Positions 50,594 through 61,656 of a DNA stretch of 64,000 bases are shown here, in pieces. The stretch is from Cymodocea nodosa (Eukaryota; Streptophyta; Magnoliopsida; Alismatales; Cymodoceaceae). The stretch lies in the NCBI GenBank assembly GCA_036874045.1, contig CM072345.1, positions 12,572,501 to 12,636,500 on the forward strand, read 5' to 3'. The notes under the pieces are model-generated. The model ran no database searches and was not told the origin of the DNA. It was given only the letters and a program-made list of their open reading frames with translations. How positions within the stretch are numbered: position 1 is the first letter of the stretch; each line of letters begins with the position of its first letter. A program made the position numbers and the translations under genes.

Positions 50594-53220
50594 CACCGGC
50601 GTGAGGATGAGAGAAAGAAACCCTAGATTTGCCCTTGGATTACCGGTGAGAGCAGCATGCCACGTCAAAGGTTTCTAATGGGCTTCGGCCTATTTTGAAG
50701 CCTTTGCCGGCCTATCGATGAAGGGTTAAATGCTCGATTTTTTTCTCCAAAGCTAAGGTTTCGTTTGTGCACGTGTTTTTGTCGAGAAATGAAATAACAA
50801 TAAAATAATAAAAATAACGAAAAATAAAAATAACAAAATACGATAAAAAATATAATACTATTTGTGTATTAGAAAAAATAATAATATATTTATATAATTA
50901 AAGGAGGTGACATGAAATTTAAAACTTAATACTTTTTAAATATTAAATACTAAATTAGGAAAAAAAATTATATCTGAAAGGTATTATTTTAAAATTATTA
51001 TTTTAGAATACAATGTATAGTATACATTAAAATTTCAACTAAGACAAAACACGTGAAATAGTATGATTTCAATTAACATCACAAGTATGGTTTATTGTAA
51101 CTTTTTTTCAAAAATATTACATACTATATATTATTTATTTCCTACCTAAAATGCATAATTTATTCGTGTAATTGATTAATTACTCTTCTTCTTTTTCGTT
51201 CTATACTCAAATTATTAATATAAGTATAACATATTCTTCAATAATTGTAAAAACTTTGTGAAGCAAATCATTAATATTCACTTCAAATAATTATATACAA
51301 TATCTTCAAGTAAATTTTTTTTATCCACTATTCTAATGAAATTGTAAAGAAGAAAACATATTAAGACAACCTTTTCATGTGCATCAAACAAAAATAACAT
51401 ATATCTTTATAAAATGATAGAACAATGTTTAATTACTTCAAATGTATATTATCATGTTTCTCAACTATAAATATCTATGATTAAAATTCTCTGACACATT
51501 ATTAAAAAGTCGATTGTGATCATAATAAATGATAACAAACACCTTAAAATAGAGAAAAAAATTTATATGATTTAAAAAACTTATATCCGTCAAATAAAAC
51601 TTACCTACATAACATTTCTAACAATTAATACTTAATATAATTTAATATTAAATTAGAAATACATTAACATCGTAAGTAATTTCATACCAAGTGAAACTTT
51701 AAGTGAATATGGTAAAAAAGTAGCACCCTACAATATTCAAACATTTACAATCGATTCTTCCTATTTTGCTATAATATGTGATTTCCACATTGAAATTACA
51801 ATATGCTAAAATATTTTATGTTAATTCTCATTTTCTATTTCTAAATCTAACATTCTTTTTTTCAAAAAGTATGATATTTGACATTTATATCATGAATAAC
51901 ATCAATGCAATTCTAATTTAAAAAAATAAATAATATCAATTTTATAACAAATATCATTAATAAATTTGAAAAAATAACATAATGTAATTAATATATTACC
52001 TTAAAATATGAGAAAACATTTAAATCATTTCGAATCTTATTTGACATTGACAATAAAAACTTGGCTAAAAGTGTAGTATGCAGTCTAATTATAACATTCA
52101 TTATATCATTAAAATAAGTACTAATTATCAAAGTAGATTGATAAAAACACTCATTTATAATACCATGTCATTGGTCTAACCAATTATAATAATAATAAAA
52201 TATTAATTATCTATTCAATATTTATACTTCTTCTATATTATGTTACTCTTTTTATTCTAAGCAAGTCACAAAAATTTTATAAAAATATGTTCACTCATAC
52301 AATATATTTTTCAACAATTGTATAATTGGTGATATATAAAAGGATTTAACAATCTGCTAATATAATTTTATCCTCTTTACTATATATTCATTTAATTGTT
52401 TGAGGACATTTATAACAAAATATACTATTGTCTCACATTTTTGCGCAACTAACATTAATAGCATACACCCTATTAATATTTTAGAAGTTCACTTACAAAT
52501 GAATAATATAAAAGTTAAGAAAAAATATTTAACTTGTATAAATTCATCTTATACTTTTTTAAGAATGTTAATATAACTTCAAATATAATCTCATCAGGAT
52601 TCACTTTATTTTAAAATTTTTATATAATTTTTAAACATTATCTTTTAGATTTTCATTTTACTGTCAACATTTATATTTTTTTTACATTAACCTTAGTCTT
52701 ATTGTTATATTCTACAATTACTTTATTTTCATACATCCAATTTAATATTTTCATCTTTGTTGCTTCACATTTTCTTTCCTAATTTTTGTTACTGAAGTAT
52801 CAAAAAAAAATTTCATTCTGGTCGATGTTTCAGTTTACATTTTTTTTTTCTTTCAAAAATCAATTTTTTGTAATACAATATCAACATTTATCACAGTACC
52901 GAAAGAAAAGAGACAAAACATGATTAATTGCTTATGTGTACTTACTTAAAGGGTGAATAAAGACAATGGTTAATTAATGTCTCCAATTGTTGAATGTTTT
53001 AGTGTCTCTTTAGTGACTAGTTTTGTCATCATTTTCTAACTCCCATTTTGACATTTGACTTGCTACCGTATTCAAACATGCATTGGTTAGATGCTTGCTA
53101 CTATTTAAGTTTCACTGTATTATTGATCTATTTTTGTTTGGACTCCATAACGACAAAGAAGCTTTGAGAAAATCAACTATAGATACATAAAAGCTTCAAT
53201 TGCTTTTCTAATGATTTTGA
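50594..53220. other. AT-rich intergenic DNA upstream of CTNNBL1, decayed DNA transposon
   Basis: The first 150 bases, with the AAACCCTAGA motif just upstream of the CTNNBL1 start, are its likely leader and promoter. From about 50767 (TGTGCACG...GTCGAGAAAT) the sequence becomes very AT-rich with no gene. A similar TGTGCAGGTCGAGAAATAAC string occurs at 57978, so both may be ends of related Harbinger-like elements. Confidence 0.5.
51320..51500 (-). mobile_element. PIF/Harbinger transposase relic, copy 1
   Basis: On the minus strand this stretch aligns by eye with the better preserved relic at 58430-58655: a word like EVIKH (for GVIKHRF), VVLICFLLYNFIR (for IVLAYFIVHNFIRR), and the same spacing. 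Stops and frame shifts are many. It is the C-terminal part of a HARBI1-like DDE transposase. Confidence 0.6.
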
Positions 53221-53389
53221 AATGTCACAGCCTAGATGATAAGTGAAGTAAATAAATTCCATTGTTATCTCTTTTTTCTTATTACAGCGACAAATCCTGG
53301 AAACACCTCATATGAAATATGCAAGACAAGTATCTTGAGCATTAAAAAACAAATCTTTTTTTTGTCACTGCCTTTTCTTGATGGTATAA

Positions 53390-53650
53390 TTATTTCCGAA
53401 TCAGGGAAGCGTCGGATGAATCAGGAAAGATGTCCAATGAAGATGATGATGATGTCCAGCATCAAATGAATCAAGGAAGACAGCTAAGAATGTCATGGAC
53501 AAATGGCGGAAGATGTCGACAGTTGAGCGAATTGGAAAAGATGACTACAGAACACGTGGACGAAGAAGAAGCATTGGAGAAAACTTCAGGGATGAAAGTT
53601 TCTCGTCATTTCACAAGAAGGACATGAATAACGAGGGTTTTCCATGCTAT
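53390..53650 (+). other. Possible orphan exon or gene fragment
   Basis: This less AT-rich segment stands out in an AT desert. One frame reads SDESGKMSNEDDDDVQHQ; another reads ESRKTAKNVMDKWRKMSTVE and then RRRSIGENFRDESFSSFHKK. Both look like real protein, as if one exon had been split by a frameshift near 53465. A pyrimidine-rich stretch precedes it. I do not recognise the family, and it could be a transposon or pseudogene piece. Confidence 0.3.
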
Positions 53651-53730
53651 CTATATTGGAGAAATGACCTGAAATCATTCCCCTTATTACAATATGCACA
53701 AACACAAGAAAGAGAGAGGATAATTTCTTT

Positions 53731-53744
53731 CCCCCCCCCCCCCC
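53731..53744 (+). repeat. C14 homopolymer
   Basis: Fourteen consecutive C residues follow TTTCTTT. Such a run is prone to length error in sequencing and to slippage in vivo. Confidence 0.95.
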
Positions 53745-54004
53745 TCTCATTACCCTCTATTAACTTTAGGCACAAACTCTTAATAAATGTGATTTTCCTC
53801 TTTTATCTTAAAAATGATCGTGATCTTACTACGGTAATCTTAAAAATTTATTTTAAGAAAAATTAGTTTAGTAATTTAAGTTTAAGGTATTCTATTTAAT
53901 ACATAATTTACAGTACCTAAAGTTTTTTCTTAAAAAATTTTAGAAAAAATTCAACGTGAAAGTATACATCTTGTAGAATTCATAAGAATTCTATTTTATC
54001 GTGA

Positions 54005-54735
54005 TGTTGTACATGTCAAATGATTTGGGTCGACGTAGGCTAACTCGACCTAACATGTAACATATCGGCTCAACCTGAAAAATCGGGTTGGGTTGGGCCG
54101 ATAAATTTAAAGATTTCGGCCCATAGGTCTCGTCGAACCGATCCATAGGCCAGCTTAGCTTGACTTGCAAATATAATTTGTAAAATCTTATAAATAATTT
54201 ATAATTTATAAATGACATATAATTTATTAGATTAGTAAATGTATGTAGTAATCTCATATGTTAAATTTTCATTTAATTTAACAAATTAATGGTATTTAAA
54301 AAAAATAAAGTAATATATATATATAACAATAATAAGCTAAAAATAATCAATAAATAAATATATAATATATAAAAAACATGTAAAAATTGTAAACAATGAA
54401 TAAAGATAAAAATAATGATAATAAATGAATAAATAAAAATATAATATTAACAACATATACAAAAATAAACTAACTAAAAAATAAAATAAAATTGTAAAAA
54501 AGGAAAATAAAATAATAAACAAAATATTATAATATGTACTAATAATACTTAGATTTAATTTAATATATTTACTAAAAAATATTTTTTTTAAAAAAAAAAA
54601 TATTTTACTAGCCCACAGACTAACCCATAGGTTGGCTCATAAGCGACCCATACAAGTGACTTACAACTAGCCTAGACTCGACCTGTACCTCTTATGAGTT
54701 TTCATTTTTATGCCATGTTGACCCATTGACACCTC
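54005..54735. mobile_element. Terminal-inverted-repeat element (TGTCAA...GGGTC family), copy 1
   Basis: The left end reads TGTCAAATGATTTGGGTCGA and the right end, on the minus strand, TGTCAATGGGTCAACATGGC. The ends carry GGGTTGGG, CCCATAGG and CGGCCCA-like words, while the middle is nearly pure AT. It has no coding capacity, so it would be a MITE-like or otherwise non-autonomous element. A second copy of one end occurs at 63632. Target duplications were not resolved. Confidence 0.55.
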
Positions 54736-54829
54736 TATGTGGTGTATAAGGTATTGTAGTTTATATTTTAATTCTAAGTATTTCACAAAACAACTCAAAT
54801 TCTTTAAAATTGTATTCTATTCCCTTATG

Positions 54830-57076
54830 TAATCTTAACACCTTAATGTTTATTCCAATTTATTTTTCTACTTTTAACTTGTGTTTTTTAAAGTAAGTCA
54901 ATACTTTACTTTTATGACTTATCAAATAGATATAAGTGTATCTAAAAATGTCATCAATAAAAGTCACCAAATGTTCCTTATGATTATATATTTTAATATT
55001 AAATGGACCATATACATCGAAATGAATTAAGCTTAATAATTCATTTGTCCTATTATTTCCTAAAGGATTTCTTAAGGGAGATTTGTGCATGAGGGAAAGT
55101 AGTGGAAAGGAAAGTAGTAAAAAAATATGGTGTGTTTATATTTGATGGAAAGTGACAAAAAGTATTTGTATTTGTCATTATCACCTTCTAGATAAAGTTT
55201 TACAAGAGGAAACATAGTTGTCCTTTTTCTTAAATTATAAACTTTGAAAGTGATAGAAAGTGAAAGAGAAAGTAAAAAATAAAAGGAAATGTAATTTGTT
55301 AAATTTGTATGTTAAAAAAAGATGAAATAACAATAATAATAATTATTATTATTAAATAATTACAATAATAATAAATTTTTATAATATGTTAAATTTATAT
55401 ATTATAAATTTAACATCGTGATGTATAATGTACTATTATGAAAAATGTAGACATTTTTAATTTTATGTAAACTTGAGATGTCTACAAATATTTGATGTTA
55501 TTCATTCACATTTTATTACATTTTATTATTTTTGCACTTTTTAAACATTTCTATCACTTTCTAGTTGGTGCACAAACATCTGGCAACCTTTTTTTCATTA
55601 CTTTTTGAATATTTTCTTTTCTATTACTTTCTATTCTTTTTCGGATGCACAAATAGGCCTTTAATCATTATTCCAATTAAGTAATGTTGACATTTATCTA
55701 ATTTTATGTTCTTAATGTCAAACAACATGTTCATTTTTATTATTTTATTTATTTTAGATTTTTTAATATACATTAATTTCAAATATCATAATTCAATTTC
55801 AAATAAATAACACACAATATAGTTAAGAGTCATATCATTTATCTCATTATTAATAACAAAAATTTTGAACAAATCATGTTCATGTACAAAAATTTCCATA
55901 GCAATGACCTTTTGATCTTTTCTCGTAGATACACGTTTATTATAAAATCAAACTTTCAAACTATTTTTTAGGAGAGTGTTAATAGATCTTAGATTTTGCA
56001 TCATGTTAAGTGCACATAGGACATCTTTTAGTACTATAATGTTGTCTTTTAAATTCAAACAATAGATGTCAATGTCTTTCATAACTAGATAAGTATTATT
56101 ACCTATATAGATGTGTTATTCCTTAAGATTGATTTCTTTAAAGGAGTTTAGTTTCTTCTTGTTATACCCTTATGGCACCAAAATTAACCTATTAATCATT
56201 TGAATTTGAAACTACAACATTATTATATTCAACAACTCTCACAAAATTTCTTTTATTATTCACATTTAGTTTTGAGGTATTGCCTTTATTTTTATACTTG
56301 TTAAGACAATTTACCCTTAAATAACTAAATTGGTTATAGGCATGGCAAGACCATTATACTTTCTTTCATTATGCTTAATACAACTTGTAGTTATTCTTAT
56401 TATATTCATTTTTCCTTTTGTTATTTTTATCAAATTTGAACTTCTAAAATGTAGCATCTACTTTTTTTAGATTGCTTTCATATCACCTTTGACTAACCAT
56501 AATTTCCTATTTTGTACTTAACTTAGTTAATAATTCAAAAAGTTAAAGTAAAGTAGACTTAAGAGATATGACGATCATATCATATTTATGCAATAAACTA
56601 CTAAGTATAGTTGCTATTTGTAATTTTTCAAGTATAAAGGTTTATATAGTGGCTAAAAATTTTGTCATAACTATTATATTATTAACATGTTCCATTATAT
56701 TATATCTCTCTAGCATCCTACAAGAGTCATACTTTTGAGTGAGAAATTGTGCATTCATTTATGTTGTTTGATCATATTTTTCTTTCAAAATATTTTATAA
56801 AGTGTAAGTTTCAAAACATTTTACTAAACTATCGTCTATAAATATAAACATAAGATTTTTCACTTTTTTATATTCAATTTTCCATTTTTCTACTTTCTTT
56901 ATTTTTGCTTTAAAAGTGTCTTCATTTATTTCTAGATAACTAGTTTCTATGATATGCTCTATATTATTAAATTCTAATACATTTTTAATATTTTTATACC
57001 ATATTTCATAGTTTACCTCATTCAATTTATCAATTATTGTCAACTTAGTTGTGAACATTTTAGTAATCATTTTCAA
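54830..57076 (-). mobile_element. Ty1/copia retrotransposon fragment (gag to integrase)
   Basis: Two pieces in the expected order lie on the minus strand. At 57076-56795 an open frame of 93 codons reads as a copia gag start (KLTIIDKLNEVNYEIWYKNI...VKNLMFIFIDD). At 55090-54860 a 76-codon frame reads as integrase (NELLSLIHFDVYGPFNIK, then TFIDDIFRYTYIYLISHKSK), with the first Asp of the DDE triad present. Between them the protease region (MKDIDIYCLNLKDNIIVLKDV) is recognisable with stops. Reverse transcriptase, RNase H and both LTRs were not found. The piece is truncated and interrupted by an inverted-repeat element at 55081-55654. Confidence 0.8.
55081..55654. mobile_element. MITE-like element inserted in the copia fragment
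   Basis: The ends are inverted: ATTTGTGCATGAGGGAAAG at 55081 and, on the other strand from 55654, ATTTGTGCATCCGAAAAAG. Further GAAAGTA(A/G)T words continue the match inward. The body is AT-rich with no open frame. The element separates the copia integrase piece from its upstream part. A target duplication is not clear, so the exact ends may be off by some bases. Confidence 0.55.
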
Positions 57077-57429
57077 ATCTACAATAAGAATTTATTTCAA
57101 ATTTAAAATTCTACTATCAACTTGTAATTATTTAAATTTCTAGTAGGAGACTGAATTCTAAGAATTTATCAAAATAAATTCTATAGAAATTTCTAATTAT
57201 TAATAATTACTTAATTTCAAATGTAAATAACTAATTCCAAAAATGTATACAATTTTTTAAAAGAATTGAATTTAAATTTTTTAAAATTTAATTGCAAAAA
57301 TTTATATCAATATTCAATTAAAATTACTAAAACATGAAATTTTTGAATACAAATATATCATGCAATTATTAAGCAAATAATTTAACATATAAGCATGCAA
57401 ATTTAACTTTTAAATGGATTATCTTAAAA

Positions 57430-57492
57430 TTATTGCATGCATATATATACATATATATTCTTCAATATTATATATATAAATATATATATGTA
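57430..57492. repeat. TATATA low-complexity tract
   Basis: Runs of ATATAT with few interruptions border the left edge of the GC-rich island at 57504. Confidence 0.8.
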
Positions 57493-57503
57493 TCAAAAAA
57501 AAT

Positions 57504-57850
57504 GAACGCCTTAACCGATCGCCCCTAAATTCAGGTGGGCGTCCGGCGGAGGCCGCGATGCACGGCATAGGGGGAGCGGAGAGCACGAAAGGCGGGTGAT
57601 GACGTGCGTGTGGAGGAGCGAAGCTTGCGGTGGGGCGGAGGCACGCGCGGGTTCGAGTGTTGTGCGGCGGTGGTGAGGGTGACTCAGGCGGTGATCCACG
57701 TGCGTCTGGCAGAACTTGCGGACGTCGATGGTGGGTGGGTGCTTACGCACGTAGACGGGCGAACAATGGGTTCTGTGCACGGCAGACGACGACAGTGGCA
57801 GTGGTGCGCAGGATGATTTGTTTGGAGGCTTCAGCGGTGGATTTTTTCGT
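57504..57850. other. GC-rich island in AT-rich desert
   Basis: About 350 bases rich in CG dinucleotides (GGCGGAGGCCGCG, GGGGCGGAGG, CGACGACG words) lie between very AT-rich stretches. Open frames occur in several phases on both strands (57511-57780 minus; 57604-57816 and 57630-57926 plus), with no family match. It could be an internal part of a transposon, a captured gene fragment or a promoter island. Confidence 0.6.
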
Positions 57851-58429
57851 ATATGTTCATTTAGGAGATTGTTTGTGCACGATTTTCGTTAGGAAAGTAA
57901 ATGATATAAATTATTGGAAATATTGAGAATTGGAAATGTTGAGAGACGATGGTAAATGATAAGAAAATTTACGTATTTGTGCAGGTCGAGAAATAACAAT
58001 AAATGATAATCAAATCTGACATGTTTTTTAAAATATAAAATGAAATAATCATAAATGACATGAAATTTTTTGAAGATTTTACATATTTTAAATAATTTTT
58101 TGTAATAATTTTTTGACCAAGTAAATAATAGTACAACTTTAAAGTAATATTTTAAATAATAAAATATATATTAATTATATTAAGTAATATAGTATAATAT
58201 AATATAATATAGTACATAATTATTTTATCCAGCTATAAATTTTTCATCACAAACATAATTCATTACATCATGTTCAACAAATAACATTTCAATTCCTTTC
58301 CCACATGAAATACATAATATGATCTCATTTTCTATCAGCTATTTTTTTTATTTGTTATGAACTTATATTACTAGAACTTATACTTTATTCAACAACATTA
58401 TCAACAATTTCCTCAGACATATCAACATT

Positions 58430-58655
58430 TATTTCGACTAATTCCTCTGCTAGATCTTGAAGTAAGTCTTTTCGATCTGCTCTTCTAATGAAATTGTGTA
58501 CAATAAAATATGCTAATACAATTTTAACTTTTGTTTAGAATGAATATCTCATGTAACCTTGTAAAATAGCAAATCGATGTTTAATCACTCCAAACGTACG
58601 TTCAATTACATTCCTTAATTGAGAGTGTCTGTAATTAAAATTCTATATTGCAGAT
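58430..58655 (-). mobile_element. PIF/Harbinger transposase relic, copy 2
   Basis: The minus strand reads FNYRHSQLRNVIERTFGVIK, then HRFAILQGYMRYSF, a stop, and TKVKIVLAYFIVHNFIRRAD and LAEELVEI. This is the C-terminal part of a HARBI1-like DDE transposase, with the ERTFG and HNFIRR landmarks. A single stop breaks it. I did not find the N-terminal half or the partner MYB-like protein nearby. The stretch from 57960 on (GTCGAGAAATAACAATAAATG) resembles 50780 and may be an end of the same kind of element. Confidence 0.8.
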
Positions 58656-58945
58656 CTAATAATAGTAAATCTAATAGTACTAAATCTAAGCTAAGTATAT
58701 ACTGAGCTAAGTGTATAGTACTAAATTGAGCTAAGTGTATACTAATCAGTATATACTGAGCTAAGTGTATACTAATTAGTGTATGATATTAAGTGTAGCT
58801 CAATGTATACTAATCAAATCTACTAAGCTAAGTAGAGATTCACTGAGCTCAGTGTATACGTGCAGATCTACTGATTGGTATATAGCTAATCTAATCTACG
58901 ATCAGTGTATACTAATCTAATAGTATGATTTACATAAATCTAATA
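58655..58945. repeat. Degenerate field of GAGCTAAGTGTATACTAAT repeats
   Basis: Words such as TGAGCTAAGTGTATA, CTAATCAGTATATACT, AGTACTAAATCTAA and GATCAGTGTATACTAATCTA recur at least six times within 290 bases, with a loose period near 30 in the part 58690-58790. Some units are inverted (AGTGTATAC / GTATACACT). It is not coding. Confidence 0.75.
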
Positions 58946-60765
58946 GTAGATGCTTTACTTGACGAAATATGAAACAATAGTCGTCGCGAGAAAAAGAGAG
59001 ACAAAGAGGGGGAAATCACCTCCTTGACACCAAAGTTTTTATCAAAGAAAAGAAAATTATCCATCGGACATGTCGTCTACGATCGTCGGGTCGCGATGCG
59101 TCCAACCGTCCTTGTGAGTGTCGATGTCGCGAGCGTCGAGGTCATGAGTGTTGATGTAGATGATCAACACAAACACAAAATGCACAAACACACAAATCTT
59201 GGGAAACTATTTTCCAAGATTAACTTTTCTGAACTTTCCAAGAAACACAAATCCTCTTATACAGTTTGATTTTTGTTCATACATTTAGGAGTAAATTTTT
59301 CTTTGTAATCTCCGTCCCCAACAATTCATTGATTTTTGACAACCGTCAATATGTTTAAATTTAAATTTGAATTGATTTTCTTGATCAATTCCTGATAAAC
59401 CAATAGATTAAGATTTTAGGATGGATATTCCATGATAATTAAACTTTTACCGGATCATCAAATTATACAATTTATCTACGAAAAATAAGTATCGCATTTA
59501 GATGAACATAATATAAATCAAATAAGCTTATAAATAATATTCATAATAGCACTTATCATCGTGTCATATGCAGGGGCGACCATGAAACAAACATTCATAA
59601 TTAACCTCTCTCGTAAGACATCCCAACCACAATAGTTTCGAGATAAAATATTTAAATAGATTTACGTACATATATCTGTAAAGTATTTATAAACCTAAAA
59701 TCAATCATAAATAAAAAGTAATGTGATGAATCTTTTTATTTATTAATTATTAAATTTTAAATGAAATATTTTACGATTTAAACGGTGATGTATCTTTTTA
59801 TCGATTCCAAGTAGAAAAAAAGGCGATAAAAATTGTGTCGTAATCGAAAGTGACACCTCATACGCACAAATGGGCCACGACGACGATCGACCAGCCCGGA
59901 AGGGAATAATCGTACGAAGAAAAGCGCAAGTGTATAATTAAGAAATTCAACCACGCTCCAATTTAATTAATACACTAGTCGGGCACGTCCGATTAAAGAA
60001 ATGCGGTTGGCGACGGTCATTATCGTGGTAACGCGCGTATTCACCGGTTGGGATTAGACTAATAAAGGATTAACGAAAGATCGAACAAGCATCTTATCCT
60101 CTTCGCAAGCTGGAGTGGGCTTAAAATACGGGAAAAATTCAATCTTGATGTCTGGATATGAATTAAAATAAGATTATTTTACGTCCAGGTATTATGTATA
60201 TTTTATTTGAAAAAGCGTAATCTGAAATTTTGAGTCCGGACATCATGTATATTTCAATTGTGATAAATTGGTTTATATTGAAAGTTATGATCGCAAAGAA
60301 ATTTATATTTTCGTAAAATTATAAATAAACCATTCAAATCGGGCGACGTATGGCTAGCTATTAGAAAAAATTAATGCATTTGATAAAAATATTTCTCATG
60401 CCATCCCAAGTAATATTTGTAAATGATCTGATAAATTTTTTTCGAAGCAACATTTTCAGGTAGTTTACCGTGCAGTTTGATTATTCAGGACGATTTCTGT
60501 TACAACATGCCTTAATTTGCTCAAACCGATCGATGATTATTAATTAATTAATTAATCGATTACCGCACGTCCCAGATGGACGGCCACGGTATAAGAGTAC
60601 AAATTATTATTATTTATTTTTTTTTTTAAAAAAAAAACACCCACACACGATAGGATTAATACAACATCGCATTTTTTTACCGGTTACAAATATTGAAATC
60701 AAAGAGGTAACAGCGTTCTCTTGAAAGAAAGCAAACGGATCTGTTCCCAAAACTCAACCATTTGC
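58946..60765. other. Intergenic, no gene seen
   Basis: The plus-strand open frame at 59024-59269 has no recognised motif. The rest is AT-rich, with a short (ATTA)n run at 60538-60554 and a poly(T)/poly(A) boundary at 60619-60637. The last 100 bases are presumably the 3' UTR of the OXS3-like gene. Confidence 0.5.
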
Positions 60766-61480
60766 TCAAGCGATGAGCAGAGCATGGGCAGAGGGATTGC
60801 TGGAGCAATGATGGTGGTGATGGGTTGGTGCTCTACCACCGTGGAATCCAATGTTTTTGTTGTTATGATGATGATGATGATACCTCTTCCCCATGGCCGT
60901 CGACGATGGTGGCTTCTTGGATATGATCCTAGAACAGCATCCATTGGGGGAGAGAGGCTTCGTCGTTGTGTGATCCAGACCTGCGCCGTGGCTCTTACAC
61001 GACTTCAGCCTCTTCTTGCACGGTTTCGCCTGCGGCTTCATGAGATCCTCCAGGCGCCTGGCGTTGGAGAGGGACGAGAAGGACTGGGATTTCCCCTGAA
61101 AATACCTCGACAGCCCTCTCCTGCAAGTTTGGCAAACACGAAGGACGAGCATGTCAGGAAGACATGGAATGGAAAATCAACCTGGGTTCCACCTATCTAT
61201 CTATTATTATGTGTGTGTGTGTGTGTACGCATGCTCACTTGATGGGAAGTTCTTCCATGAGGTCGGACATCTGGTAGAGCGGATTCTTCTGAAGCTGTTT
61301 GTCGCTCGGAGAAAATGTCGAGGACGAGGACGAGGACGAGGACGACGAACTCGTAGCATCATCCAAGAAATCCGAGGACGAAGAGGTTGTAGTGTTGGTG
61401 GAATCGTTGGCACAGGAGGATGAGGAAGGTGTACCAAGCTCATCCTCTTGCTCGTCGATGATGTGCATACCCATCATCAT
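60766..61480 (-). CDS. OXS3-like: OXS3-like (OXIDATIVE STRESS 3 family) protein
   Basis: Members of this plant family are nuclear proteins that raise tolerance to oxidative and heavy-metal stress; the biochemical role is not settled. Two exons: 61239-61480 and 60766-61120 (TGA), joined in phase (ATC AA|G AGA), 597 nt and 198 residues. The family signature spans the intron: LYQMSDLMEELPIK (68-81), then RGLSRYFQGKSQSFSSL and RRLEDL (to about 106), followed by a basic KPCKKRLKSCKSH stretch and SRIISKKPP. The N-terminal part is acidic and serine-rich with an 11-Ser run; the C-terminal part has two His5 runs with Asn. The 118-base intron holds a (GT)n tract. The start chosen is the first of three ATGs in a row (MMMGMHIIDEQEDELG); an ATG 15 bases further up is less likely. 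Confidence 0.9.
61210..61227 (+). repeat. (GT)n microsatellite in the OXS3-like intron
   Basis: About nine GT units lie in the single 118-base intron of the OXS3-like gene, roughly 12 bases from the donor. Length changes could alter the distance between splice signals. Confidence 0.9.
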
Positions 61481-61627
61481 TCTGCAACCACGCACGCCTC
61501 GATTCGATCAACAAATTTACACTCAAACAAACGAAGACCAGCAACTTCCTTGCTTGCTACAATTTTCTAGCGAAATTAACAACACAGATGGGTCATGGCT
61601 ATAACTGGCAAAGGAGCGTGGGAGGGG

Positions 61628-61656
61628 AATATATACACACACACACGCACACACAG
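61628..61656 (-). promoter_or_regulatory. Possible TATA box and (CA)n tract upstream of OXS3-like gene
   Basis: On the minus strand TGTGTGTATATATTCCCC places a TATATAT core at about 61630-61636, some 150 bases before the chosen start codon, next to a (CA)n/(GT)n run. Distance and wording suit a TATA box with a leader of about 120 bases. No transcript data are available here. Confidence 0.4.

Noticed and set aside
50246-50626. Plus-strand frame of 126 codons
   Set aside because: It is the antisense shadow of the GC-rich first exon of CTNNBL1.
57604-57926. Possible coding gene in the GC-rich island
   Set aside because: Three frames are open at once because of composition; none has a domain, a start context or exon borders that I can support.
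60721-61604. Plus-strand frames of 173 and 101 codons
   Set aside because: They are antisense to the two OXS3-like exons, which carry the real family signature.
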